Positions 24,887 to 32,760 of a stretch of 64,000 nucleotides of DNA are shown here, one piece after another (position 1 is the stretch's first letter; each line of letters opens with the position of its first letter). Under the pieces are notes generated by a model. That model had not been told where the DNA came from. It saw only the letters and a program-made list of their open reading frames with translations, and did no database searches. The position numbers were made by a program, and so were the translations under genes. The stretch comes from a virus. The stretch lies in the IMG/VR virus record IMGVR_UViG_3300033153_005382, positions 1 through 64,000 of that record; one strand, written 5' to 3'.

Positions 24887-26033
24887 ACCAACCTTCCACT
24901 AGCCCCATTACAGCCAACTGCCTCTTCCACGTCAAGTCAAACCTATTATGGATCCAAGCTCTATTCTGTATCGCATCCCTAGTCCATAGATCATCTCGAT
25001 CCAATGCACAGCAAACTTTCCTAGTGCAATCTTCCACATCCTGACGTTCGTACAAAAACCTCCGATCCCTCCGAAACGTTAACGGAAACGATCTGAAATA
25101 TGGATACAACGGATATGCACCAGCCACAGAAGCCTCCAACAACGTAAACGCTACAAAATCCTGCAAGGCCGTGTTGATCTGTACCCTTGCTGTACACAAC
25201 TCCGAATAGTACTCCTCCTTAGTACAATTCGTATGTACCTGCAACTGTCCCTTATGCACTTCCACTGCCTCATCCAACTTCTCTACTAATGCCAAATCAT
25301 TGGACCTCACTTTCTTTGATCCTGTACACACTACAAACTTTGTATCGGGCCTTTGTTCCAAAACCTTGGAAACAACCTTGAGAAAGAACAACGGATCTTT
25401 TTCCGTATCCCAACGGCTACTATACACAACCTTCTGAAGTCGTTCCATTTCCCATGCCCCTTCCCGCCATGGCATTCGTTCGTTGACCTCCTCAGTACAG
25501 AACGGAAGCCCTACAACGAACACTTTGGATTCCTGGGCAATCCCTCCTTGGACAACCAACTCTTTTAGCAAGGGATGTCCTACAAAAATGCCATCATAGA
25601 TCTTACCATACCCCTGCTCGATGGGTCGTATCCAATACTTCATCCCTGCCGTAAAATCAAATTCGTCAACTGACTGTGCCCACAACATTGAGTACATCTT
25701 AGGATATACTCCAATCTGATCAAACAGATAAGGTAACGCCTCGACACCTGGTGTCCAAAAGTCCTCAAAATAGATACAATCCTCACTCTTGATCTCGCCC
25801 CTATCCGTCAGTTCCAACAACTGCTCGACTTGGGAAAAACTCCACCGTGATCTTCCCACTGCATCAAGTACAACTCCCTTCTCTATTCCTACTTTCCCAT
25901 CCCTCACTCCTCCGATCCGTCGGTATTCGATCCCTACCTCACGCCATTTCCGTTCCATCCATCCTGTGACAGGATGACTCAACTGCCAAGTATACCTCTC
26001 CTTGTACGGTTCTAATGGCACATAATACAACAT
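24870..26033 (-). CDS. GT-B glycosyltransferase (family 4-like)
   Basis: 387 residues from the ATG at 26033 (GGAG 7 nt upstream). The C-terminal half has the GT-B donor-site pattern: VVYSSRWDTEKDPLFFL, TKFVVCTGS, and ALQDFVAFTLLEASVAGAYPLYP with the Glu-rich loop. The N-terminal half is less conserved. It lies between the DpdA-like and QueD-like genes, so it could decorate the modified base, though a surface glycan role is equally possible. Confidence 0.7.
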   Translation of the reverse strand: MLYYVPLEPYKERYTWQLSHPVTGWMERKWREVGIEYRRIGGVRDGKVGIEKGVVLDAVGRSRWSFSQVEQLLELTDRGEIKSEDCIYFEDFWTPGVEALPYLFDQIGVYPKMYSMLWAQSVDEFDFTAGMKYWIRPIEQGYGKIYDGIFVGHPLLKELVVQGGIAQESKVFVVGLPFCTEEVNERMPWREGAWEMERLQKVVYSSRWDTEKDPLFFLKVVSKVLEQRPDTKFVVCTGSKKVRSNDLALVEKLDEAVEVHKGQLQVHTNCTKEEYYSELCTARVQINTALQDFVAFTLLEASVAGAYPLYPYFRSFPLTFRRDRRFLYERQDVEDCTRKVCCALDRDDLWTRDAIQNRAWIHNRFDLTWKRQLAVMGLVEGWYDEPM

Positions 26034-26037
26034 ATCA

Positions 26038-26781
26038 TTACTCCACATCTACGTCCACATAGAAATCGGTCCTGTACAACGAATCGTTTTTCATAGTTCT
26101 ATATTCCCTATCGCTTGATTCCTCGATCCATACGATTTCTGTCTCAGTCTCCTCCTTCCTAAATCGCTGCCCATTCACTGTAATACTGCTCTCGTCTTCT
26201 ATAGTCAAAACATAGCCGTGACATGCAGCCTGGCCCAAAATCCTTTTAATTGTCGCCAGAGTATCCATTCTCAACTTCCGATCATTTCCTGCTCCGTAAT
26301 AGACAGCCTCTACCCTCAATCTCACACGATCGAACAGCTTACGAAATACATCAGGACTCGCACACCCAGGAACAAACAAAGTCCATAACCCCGATCTCGG
26401 ACCTTCCGCTTCTCGCCCTATGAAACACTTGCCTTTTTTCTCCCATGCTGGCAATCTATCCTGATCCCTCGTTACCTTCGCTCCATTCTCCCCGTCCTCA
26501 CTCACTTCAACCCAATCAGCAGTCAACGCCTCTAAAACACAATGCCCTATATCTTCGCACGAATGGTCAAAACGTGCTCCTTCAAACTTCGACCGAATGA
26601 ACCTTCTTAGTCTAGACTTGAACTGGAAAAACTCCACCTCCCTATCGCCATGTCCCACTCCCACTCCCACTTTGACATGGAATACATGGCGATGCCAGCC
26701 CCTCAAAAACGAAACCGCTTCGGGGGCTTCCTTCCACCGATGATGTCCAACAAACTGATCCGTGACCCAAACTTCGATCAT
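26038..26781 (-). CDS. QueD/6-pyruvoyl-tetrahydropterin-synthase-like protein with C-terminal extension
   Basis: 247 residues. Residues 1-110 resemble the tunnelling fold: VGHHRWKEAPEAV, HRHVFHVKVGVGVGHGDR and CEDIGHCVLEAL, with His residues suited to zinc. VSEDGENGA follows. Residues about 130-247 are unassigned. It differs from the canonical QueD at 30063-30554, so it is a second paralog in a 7-deazaguanine operon. One idea is a decarboxylase acting on 7-carboxy-7-deazaguanine (a DpdL-like role); this is inference. Confidence 0.6.
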   Translation of the reverse strand: MIEVWVTDQFVGHHRWKEAPEAVSFLRGWHRHVFHVKVGVGVGHGDREVEFFQFKSRLRRFIRSKFEGARFDHSCEDIGHCVLEALTADWVEVSEDGENGAKVTRDQDRLPAWEKKGKCFIGREAEGPRSGLWTLFVPGCASPDVFRKLFDRVRLRVEAVYYGAGNDRKLRMDTLATIKRILGQAACHGYVLTIEDESSITVNGQRFRKEETETEIVWIEESSDREYRTMKNDSLYRTDFYVDVDVE

Positions 26782-26823
26782 AATTCACTCCAATCCAATT
26801 AGAAACATTATCCATTATCAGCT

Positions 26824-27735
26824 TTAGCTCCTTATCACCGAAAAGAACTCCTGCCTCGTTAAGCCAGACTCTTGAAACACCCCTGTAAGACTTGACGTCA
26901 CCATTCTACAATCTTGCTTCCTTACTCCCCTGCACACAATGCACAAATGCTGTGCTTCCAAAACACACGCCGATCCTTTTGGATTCAACAATTCATCCAA
27001 TGCCTTGGTCACTTGCTGACACAACCTTTCCTGTATCTGCAGCCGTCTTGAAAAAACCTCCAGTACTCTCGCTAGCTTGCTCACTCCGATTACCTTCCCA
27101 TCTGGTATATACCCTATGTGAGCCCTTCCAACAAACGGTAACATATGATGCTCGCACATACTAACAAACTCGATGTCCCTGAGTAGTACCATCTCATCGC
27201 AAGCTCCGTCAGTAAACACCTTAACTACATCCTCAGCTGTCTTATTATAACCCTCAAACAATTCCTGGTACGACCGGACAACCCTCGCAGGGGTCTCCTT
27301 CAAGCCTTCCCGCTCCGGATCTTCCCCTATGTACTGAAGCAGTCTCCTGACATTGTCTTCCGGTCCCGCTTGACTCTTCATCCGATCCCACGGAAACGAC
27401 ACCCATTCATTGATAGATTCCTTTTGCTTATCCACCAACACGAAGAACGGACGATCCGGATGACGTTGCTTAGTCCTTCCACTGTCCAACACATCATCTA
27501 CCACAACATGGGCCTTCGCCAAATCATCTACAATTTCAAGCCGTGGTCCCTCCTGACTCCATCTCTTCTCATTCTGCTTCGCGATCGCAACAGCCTGAGC
27601 AGCGTATACTCCCGCTTTCGGCACTGGATATAAGAACAACGTTGAAGTCGGCAAAAACGGGACAATGTCTCGATGAAAAATCTCCCCCAACAGAGCGTTG
27701 GCTCTTTCGTCTACATCAGTCCAAGACAGCTTCAT
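26824..27735 (-). CDS. folE: Phosphoribosyltransferase-like domain fused to GTP cyclohydrolase I (FolE)
   Basis: 303 residues. Residues 1-115 contain a PRTase fold with the PRPP loop VVVDDVLDSGRTK (77-89). Residues about 122-303 are FolE: ETPARVVRSY, MCEHHMLPF (Cys194, His197) and LCIVCRGV (Cys265), equal to the zinc ligands Cys110, His113 and Cys181 of the E. coli enzyme. FolE makes dihydroneopterin triphosphate, first step to 7-deazaguanines. The PRTase part might handle the free base or a nucleotide; unknown. Confidence 0.88.
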   Translation of the reverse strand: MKLSWTDVDERANALLGEIFHRDIVPFLPTSTLFLYPVPKAGVYAAQAVAIAKQNEKRWSQEGPRLEIVDDLAKAHVVVDDVLDSGRTKQRHPDRPFFVLVDKQKESINEWVSFPWDRMKSQAGPEDNVRRLLQYIGEDPEREGLKETPARVVRSYQELFEGYNKTAEDVVKVFTDGACDEMVLLRDIEFVSMCEHHMLPFVGRAHIGYIPDGKVIGVSKLARVLEVFSRRLQIQERLCQQVTKALDELLNPKGSACVLEAQHLCIVCRGVRKQDCRMVTSSLTGVFQESGLTRQEFFSVIRS

Positions 27736-27784
27736 ATTTCTTCTCCATTTAAGTTACAACTCCTCGTCATTCCCTCTTTATCTC

Positions 27785-28027
27785 CTATCGAGACCCGGAC
27801 TTAGACCAAGATCGAGACCAAAACCGAGACCCGGACAGAGACCCAGACCAAGACCAAAACTGAGACTGAGACCAAGACCGAGACCGAGACTGAGACTGAG
27901 ACTGAGAACAAGAACTAGACCGAGACCAAGACCAAGACCGATACCGAGACTGCCACCGAACAAGAGGCAATAAACTACAGAAAGATCTACACTGTCGAAA
28001 TTCTGGTAAAAATCTCATCTGACTCAT
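27785..28027 (-). CDS. Ser-X dipeptide repeat protein A
   Basis: 80 residues. The ATG overlaps the queE stop (ATGA), evidence that this frame is translated. The start MSQMRFLPEFR resembles MRYLFEGSR of the other copies. After a Cys-containing segment the chain is (Ser-Arg/Trp/Gln/Gly)n ending SGSR. It is cationic and aromatic with no known family. Possible roles are nucleic-acid condensation or a membrane-active peptide, both speculative. Confidence 0.5.
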   Translation of the reverse strand: MSQMRFLPEFRQCRSFCSLLPLVRWQSRYRSWSWSRSSSCSQSQSQSRSRSWSQSQFWSWSGSLSGSRFWSRSWSKSGSR

Positions 28028-28701
28028 TCCAATCCAACCACTTTATGTAACTGCACACCTAGCCGATACCCCATCACCATTGATGCGGCAACGCATAAAT
28101 CCAGATTGGCCGCGTTCCTATCCTCATCTCCTTCGTCCATCGGCTGTACGAATAGCTCACCTCGATGCTCTCTCGGCGGTCGGTACACATTCAGCGGGAT
28201 ATAATCCCGATCCACACCCTCCTTGATCGACAACACATACTTCCAAACGATTCGGCCCCAAAATTCACAATCCCATTCCATCTCGGTCTGCAGGGGTGTC
28301 TTTGGGCTGCACACAATCGTCAAATCCATTGTGCTGGTCATTGGTCTTAGATCGGCTGCCCACTCACACAAATAAGTGCCGTTAGTCTCTATCTGGATCC
28401 TATAGCCCTCAGACCGGAGCCTACGAATCAGCGGCAACACATTCTGCATTAGCGGCTCCCCGCCCGTTAGCACTACCAACTTCCCCACTCCGCTGTGTCC
28501 ACTTCGACGGTCCTTTATCCGTCTGGCAATCTCATCCAAATTCAATACAGCACTTAATGAATAATCAGTGTCGCACCAAGCGCATTTCAAATTACACCCA
28601 GCAAGACGAACAAACACGGACGGCGTTCCTACTAGTGGCCCTTCGCCTTGGATCGAGGGAAAGATTGAATGCACCGCTAATTCATCATCGTTGTACTTCA
28701 T
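28024..28701 (-). CDS. queE: 7-carboxy-7-deazaguanine synthase QueE (radical SAM)
   Basis: 225 residues. FPSIQGEGPLVGTPSVFVRL opens the fold, and the QueE CxxxCxxC motif is Cys36, Cys40 and Cys43 (GCNLKCAWCDTDYS). VLTGGEPLMQ (SAM-binding GGE) and FVQPMDE near the end follow. It converts CPH4 from QueD to CDG with a 4Fe-4S cluster and Mg2+. The start has an AGGAGG site placed at the end of repeat gene B. Confidence 0.93.
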   Translation of the reverse strand: MKYNDDELAVHSIFPSIQGEGPLVGTPSVFVRLAGCNLKCAWCDTDYSLSAVLNLDEIARRIKDRRSGHSGVGKLVVLTGGEPLMQNVLPLIRRLRSEGYRIQIETNGTYLCEWAADLRPMTSTMDLTIVCSPKTPLQTEMEWDCEFWGRIVWKYVLSIKEGVDRDYIPLNVYRPPREHRGELFVQPMDEGDEDRNAANLDLCVAASMVMGYRLGVQLHKVVGLE

Positions 28702-28716
28702 ATCTCTAGCTTCCTC

Positions 28717-28854
28717 CTATCCTATCCTAGACCGATACCGATACCGAGACTGAGACCGAGACCAAGACCAAGACCGAGACCCAGACCAAGACCGAGACCA
28801 AGACTGAGACCTAGACCGAGACTGACACCGGGATCCTTCAAATAGGTATCTCAT
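28717..28854 (-). CDS. Ser-X dipeptide repeat protein B
   Basis: 45 residues: MRYLFEGSR, then alternating Ser with Cys/Gln/Arg/Trp/Gly, ending YRSRIG before TAG. AGGAG lies upstream of the ATG. The gene sits directly before queE and its stop region provides the queE ribosome site. It is one of five tandem copies. Confidence 0.45.
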   Translation of the reverse strand: MRYLFEGSRCQSRSRSQSWSRSWSGSRSWSWSRSQSRYRYRSRIG

Positions 28855-28863
28855 CCTAATCTC

Positions 28864-28959
28864 CTATCGAGACTGAGACCAAGACCAAAACCAATTCCGA
28901 GACCGAGACCAAGACCAAAACCGAGACCAAATTCTAGATCCAACAATGAGATACCTCAT
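28864..28959 (-). CDS. Ser-X dipeptide repeat protein C (divergent copy)
   Basis: 31 residues beginning MRYLIVGSR. Codons 2-4 are AGG TAT CTC against AGA TAC CTA in the other copies: three synonymous third-position changes. This supports selection on this reading frame. The repeat is short and degraded (WSRFWSWSRSRN). Confidence 0.5.
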   Translation of the reverse strand: MRYLIVGSRIWSRFWSWSRSRNWFWSWSQSR

Positions 28960-28968
28960 CCTTATCTC

Positions 28969-29178
28969 CTATCGAGACTGAGACTGAGAACAAGACCGAG
29001 ACCCAGACCGAGACCAAGACCGAGACTGAGACCGAGACCAAAACCAAGACCAAGACCAAGACCTAGACCGAGACCAAGACCAAGACCAAGACCAAGACCG
29101 AGACCCAGACCAAGACCGAGACCAAGACTGAGACCTAGACCGAGACTGAGACCGGGATCCTTCAAATAGGTATCTCAT
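28969..29178 (-). CDS. Ser-X dipeptide repeat protein D
   Basis: 69 residues, MRYLFEGS followed by about 30 Ser-X pairs (X mostly Arg, Trp, Gln or Gly). It has the same AGGAGATAAGG leader and TAG end as the other copies. An alternative frame from TTG would give Leu-Gly repeats but has no ribosome site. Confidence 0.5.
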   Translation of the reverse strand: MRYLFEGSRSQSRSRSQSWSRSWSGSRSWSWSWSWSRSRSWSWSWFWSRSQSRSWSRSGSRSCSQSQSR

Positions 29179-29187
29179 CCTTATCTC

Positions 29188-29349
29188 CTATCGAGACCCA
29201 GACCCAGACCAAAACCGAGACTGAGACTGAGACCGAGACTGAGACCAAGACCGAGACTGAGACCAAGACCGAGACCAAGACCAAGACCGAGACCCAGACC
29301 CAGACCAAGACCGAGACCGAGACTGGGATCCTTCAAATAGGTATCTCAT
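29188..29349 (-). CDS. Ser-X dipeptide repeat protein E
   Basis: 53 residues, MRYLFEGSQ then Ser-X pairs, ending SGSGSR. The leader, stop and spacing are identical to copies D and F, so the unit was duplicated as a whole gene. Confidence 0.45.
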   Translation of the reverse strand: MRYLFEGSQSRSRSWSGSGSRSWSWSRSWSQSRSWSQSRSQSQSRFWSGSGSR

Positions 29350-29358
29350 CCTTATCTC

Positions 29359-29610
29359 CTATCGAGACCGAGACCAAGACCGAGACCAAGACCGAGACCA
29401 AGACCGAGACCTAGACCGAGACCAAGACCAAGACCAAGACTGAGACCCAAACCAAGACCAAGACCAAGACCGAGACTGAGACCAAGACTGAGACCTAGAC
29501 CGAGACCGAGACCTAGACCGAGACCAAGACCGAGACTGACACCAAGACCGAGACCTAGACCAAAACCAAAACCGAGACTGAGACCAGGATCCTTCAAATA
29601 GGCATCTCAT
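29359..29610 (-). CDS. Ser-X dipeptide repeat protein F
   Basis: 83 residues, the longest copy, starting MRCLFEGSW (Tyr to Cys at position 3), then Ser-X pairs to WSRSR. It is the first copy in transcription order, about 45 nt after the upstream gene. A short orphan block of hexamers (29625-29650) lies between them without its own start codon. Confidence 0.45.
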   Translation of the reverse strand: MRCLFEGSWSQSRFWFWSRSRSWCQSRSWSRSRSRSRSRSQSWSQSRSWSWSWFGSQSWSWSWSRSRSRSWSRSWSRSWSRSR

Positions 29611-29655
29611 CCTAATCTCCTATCGAAACCGAAACCCAGACCGAGACCGAATACA

Positions 29656-29991
29656 TCACTTCTGCACTCTCGGCAGGTCATGGTCCCATAGGGTCGCATC
29701 AGTGATACACCCCCGAGAAATGATGACATCGTTAACAAATGGCTCGACTTCATTGAAGTCACCAGTCCGCAGAGCATCGGAAAACCTCCCCGTGTCTGCA
29801 ATCCAAGCGGTATCACTCAACACAATATCCGTATCCGTGATAGCTTTCACACGTCCGGTGTAATACATTGTCACCGTTCGGATTAGATAGCATTTCCCAA
29901 TCTCAAATGAATGGGACATCCCTTCTCGCAACAGCGACTCTCCTTGCAATTCCCGAACCAGCATAACTACATCTTTCAATTCGATTGACAT
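29656..29991 (-). CDS. Conserved phage hypothetical protein
   Basis: 111 residues. GKCYLIRTVTMYYTGRVKAI, SDTAWIADTGRF and RGCITDATLWDHDLPR form a pattern I recognise from uncharacterised phage or bacterial proteins with a compact beta fold. Function unknown. It stands between queD and the repeat mini-genes, and its stop lies in the frame that continues into the orphan hexamer block. Confidence 0.65.
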   Translation of the reverse strand: MSIELKDVVMLVRELQGESLLREGMSHSFEIGKCYLIRTVTMYYTGRVKAITDTDIVLSDTAWIADTGRFSDALRTGDFNEVEPFVNDVIISRGCITDATLWDHDLPRVQK

Positions 29992-30062
29992 TTTCTACTC
30001 TCCTGTTTGTGGTTTACTCGTTAAGAAACACTAACAGCTTGAAACGCACAACTTGCTAGAAA

Positions 30063-30554
30063 CTAACAATCCGTGTCTTGTCGCTCACTACCTTGATTCG
30101 ATACAAAATGATACTCGGCCCAGCTATCCTCAGTCTCCAGAATACGCACCTTAGTAACGTCGCACCCGTCGGTTACTACCTGTGCCCCTACTAACAATTC
30201 ATGTGCTTTCATGAACAACATCCGAGCCATATTCTCAGCGGTAGGCTTCAACGCACCGGTATTGAACAACTTGAACATCGTATCGATCGGCCCTGGTATC
30301 TCTCCAATCTTTATCAATTCTTCAATATCCGAATTCGTCAGCAAACACGCATGGTCCCAATGATCATCTATCCACTTGCCTACTGTCTCCGACAAAAGGA
30401 CGAAATCAAGAACCATGCCCGTATCCTCTAACGTTGATCTCGTCACAGTCACTTCGGCTACGTAACTGTGACCATGGACCTTTTCGCACTTGCCATTGTA
30501 ATCCGGCAACCGATGCGCTGCCTCAAACCGAAACCGCTTCGTTACTGTAAACAC
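30063..30554 (-). CDS. queD: 6-carboxy-5,6,7,8-tetrahydropterin synthase QueD
   Basis: 163 residues. FEAAHRLPDY gives zinc ligand His14, NGKCEKVHGHSY gives catalytic Cys23 and ligands His27 and His29, and MVLDFVLLSETV plus a late Glu (RILETE) complete the site. It converts dihydroneopterin triphosphate from FolE to CPH4, the QueE substrate. It is the first gene of the 7-deazaguanine block in transcription order. Confidence 0.92.
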   Translation of the reverse strand: MFTVTKRFRFEAAHRLPDYNGKCEKVHGHSYVAEVTVTRSTLEDTGMVLDFVLLSETVGKWIDDHWDHACLLTNSDIEELIKIGEIPGPIDTMFKLFNTGALKPTAENMARMLFMKAHELLVGAQVVTDGCDVTKVRILETEDSWAEYHFVSNQGSERQDTDC

Positions 30555-30578
30555 AGCTGTTCTCCTGTACCGAGTTGA

Positions 30579-31244
30579 CTACTCCTTCGTGCCTATCAGC
30601 TCGATTCTTGATGTAGTTCCTTCTTTCGTTACCTTAGCATATCCGTGCTTTTTCCAATACCCGACATGTCCCGAAATCCGACTCCTCGACAACCCCGTCA
30701 TCTCACACAACTCCTGAATTGTCTTCGGTCCGTCGGCTTTTACCATTGCTACGTTGATAGCAGCAGCCTCAGTTCCGAGACGATTCCCGAACTGATCCAC
30801 CTCCGCTGCTTTCTTGGCCTTCTTTGCTTTGGCCTTCTTCTTTGACTTCTTAGTCTTGCCCTCAGCTTCGTCCTCGACAACGGGAGTTTCCTCCTTCTCG
30901 GGTTCGTCCTTCTCTGGTTCGTCCTTCTCTGGTTCGTCCTTCTCTGGTTCGTCCTTCTCTGGTTCGTCTTCCAGAGGATCTTCAGGTACGGAAGTTTCCT
31001 CCTTGGACTTGACCAACTCGAACTGTCCTTTCGACTCTCGCAACGACTTCAACAACTTGTTCAATCGATCTCGTTCATCTTTGTCTTCAACAATGTCCTC
31101 GTCGATCTCCAAATCCTTGTAATCGTCCTCCGAAGCCAAAGTCTTGAACTTACGCTCCATCCGTGCCCGATTCCACTTGCCCGCCGACTTGTACCCAATC
31201 CCAATACAAATCGCTACTGCATCACTCTTCGTAATCGTCAACAT
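30579..31244 (-). CDS. DNA-binding protein with acidic repeat, Lys-rich linker and C-terminal winged helix
   Basis: 221 residues. Residues 1-45 are a small conserved domain (SDAVAICIGIGYKSAGKWNR). Residues 95-120 hold five DEPEK repeats. A Lys/Ala tract (KKSKKKAKAKKAKKA) follows. Residues about 155-221 form a helix-turn-helix or winged helix (TIQELCEMTGLSRSRISGHVGYWKKHGYA). It is likely a histone-like or regulatory DNA-binding protein. A TATAAT hexamer lies about 65 nt upstream. Confidence 0.7.
   Translation of the reverse strand: MLTITKSDAVAICIGIGYKSAGKWNRARMERKFKTLASEDDYKDLEIDEDIVEDKDERDRLNKLLKSLRESKGQFELVKSKEETSVPEDPLEDEPEKDEPEKDEPEKDEPEKDEPEKEETPVVEDEAEGKTKKSKKKAKAKKAKKAAEVDQFGNRLGTEAAAINVAMVKADGPKTIQELCEMTGLSRSRISGHVGYWKKHGYAKVTKEGTTSRIELIGTKE
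30901..30970 (-). repeat. 15-bp tandem repeat, four to five copies (DEPEK)
   Basis: Four identical 15-bp units (30901-30960) plus a partial fifth lie in-frame in the winged-helix gene. They encode alternating acidic and basic residues in an unstructured linker; copy number may vary. Confidence 0.9.
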
Positions 31245-31322
31245 CTTCCACCTCTTTCGTTACTACTGATTCGTGACAAAATCTGGATGACTTACTCATC
31301 CCTTACAAACTATTATAACCCT

Positions 31323-32747
31323 TCAATCGGATCTGGCCTGATTTTTCTTGACATTTTCAAAACTTTTTATACATGGGTTGCCTATATCCAAACAACCTGC
31401 CGTGATGCACATCCAACGTTCTGAATACTTGCCGTCCCGTCGAACTACCCAATTCAATCCTGTCATACACTTCTTTTTGAACTCGTCTGATACGTTCAAC
31501 CCTACCATTCCCGTTACATGAGCCAACTTTGTCTTACGTCCACTGAAATGCTTCCTTCCCAACGTCCGTTGCTTGTTCGTGTAAGCAGCCGCATTGGACT
31601 GTGTTCCTGTTACTACTAATGCATGCAACTCCTGACTCATACGTCTCAACTCTTTCCACGTCTTGTCTGTCTGTTCCTTCTCGTCCAAGATGCCCCTCGG
31701 TGGTGCTAGAATATCAGCATAGTCAATCAACACAATGTCTGGCACCCACCCTTCCCGTTCCCATTCATCTATGATGGTCCTAATCCCGTACACACTCAGC
31801 GTATCGTTCGGATGACAGGACAGCCGAAACATATCCCTCTGCCAACACAACTTTCGAACACGATTGTACACTTCCTTAACGGTCAGCCTCTCCTTTGCTT
31901 CCTTCTCCTCCCACTTGACATCTACTCCTCCTTCCTCAGTCATATACAACTCTTTCGGTACAGTGAATTTCTTCGGTCTAATGGGACGCCTCGAGAATCT
32001 TTCGGCCATCCGAGACATAATCTGATCCCTCGACATGTCTCCTACTTCGAACATGGCAACCCGTTTCTTTGCTACTAACCCTCTGAACCCAACATCCATG
32101 ATCCAGAACGACTTGAACGACTTGTCAGGGCCCATGAACCCAACGAAACAATCCCGTCCTAACGTCTCTCCGAAAAACCTACCGACGATTCCAGGATAAT
32201 ACACTATCGGCTCTTGTCTAGCCACGTTCAACACTTCCCGCCACGTCTCGAAGTCCTCTGCCAGTTTGATGGTGGATCCTTGTCCCATCTCCACTTTGTT
32301 CAAGCCAATCATCCGTGTGTAGGCTTGCTCTACTTTTCCCCGATCCAAATCCATTTCAGCTTCTTCCCACTCCCGCCGCAACATCGTAGACGTGAAGAAC
32401 TCCTTTGCTCTGTCGATTATGTAATCAGACGATACTCCTTCGTTGACTAACATAGTATCGTTGACACCCTCCAACACTCGTCCTACCAGATTCGCCCTAT
32501 CCTCGGGCACTCCTTTCTGATCGGCCCAAGTATGAAACATGGCATTCATACGCTTCCCTGGAGCTTGTCCATACTTGTCTAGAAACTTCAGACACCAACG
32601 TGCTAGCAAGTTTGCTTCTTCACTCGGGAACAATCCTTCGGGTCTCCATTGGCTGGCTATCCGTGACAAAACAATGGTATCTGTAATCATCCCGCCAAGT
32701 ATCAACTTCGCGTCTGTCGTTGATTTCTTTCTCACTCCCATGGTCAT
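31323..32747 (-). CDS. DnaB-like replicative helicase with degenerate P-loop
   Basis: 474 residues. The RecA-type core has GFMGPDKSFKSFW at the Walker A position (residues 204-215; the Gly before Lys-Ser is Phe), DIVLIDYADIL as Walker B and VVTGTQSN as the next motif, in DnaB order. The N-terminal 150 residues are helical, as in DnaB. It would unwind DNA at the fork. The altered P-loop may still bind ATP. It is next to the initiator and near the primase. Confidence 0.75.
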   Translation of the reverse strand: MTMGVRKKSTTDAKLILGGMITDTIVLSRIASQWRPEGLFPSEEANLLARWCLKFLDKYGQAPGKRMNAMFHTWADQKGVPEDRANLVGRVLEGVNDTMLVNEGVSSDYIIDRAKEFFTSTMLRREWEEAEMDLDRGKVEQAYTRMIGLNKVEMGQGSTIKLAEDFETWREVLNVARQEPIVYYPGIVGRFFGETLGRDCFVGFMGPDKSFKSFWIMDVGFRGLVAKKRVAMFEVGDMSRDQIMSRMAERFSRRPIRPKKFTVPKELYMTEEGGVDVKWEEKEAKERLTVKEVYNRVRKLCWQRDMFRLSCHPNDTLSVYGIRTIIDEWEREGWVPDIVLIDYADILAPPRGILDEKEQTDKTWKELRRMSQELHALVVTGTQSNAAAYTNKQRTLGRKHFSGRKTKLAHVTGMVGLNVSDEFKKKCMTGLNWVVRRDGKYSERWMCITAGCLDIGNPCIKSFENVKKNQARSD

Positions 32748-32760
32748 TTCGTCCTTTGCC

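Larger units (their letters stand above)
27778..29650. repeat. Hexanucleotide repeat arrays in seven blocks
   Basis: Blocks of a 6-bp unit GAGACC with variants (AAGACC, CAGACC, TAGACC, GAGACT) lie at about 27785-27960, 28729-28835, 28866-28940, 28971-29155, 29190-29330, 29361-29590 and 29625-29650. Blocks are separated by a conserved stretch of about 40 bp ending GGATCCTTCAAATAGG that holds a stop codon, an AGGAG site and an ATG for the minus strand. No unit contains a stop, so all frames are open. The queE gene sits inside the array. Confidence 0.9.

Noticed and set aside
28962-29597. Leu-Gly repeat frames (MKDPGLSLGLG type) on the minus strand and Arg-Pro frames on the plus strand across the hexamer array
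   Set aside because: All frames are open because the repeat has no stops. The Leu-Gly frames would start at TTG without a ribosome site, while the Ser-X frames have ATG, AGGAG and a coupled start at queE.
27778-29650. Possible CRISPR array or telomere-like repeat
   Set aside because: The unit is a contiguous hexamer without spacers, and the blocks are arranged as coupled reading frames.
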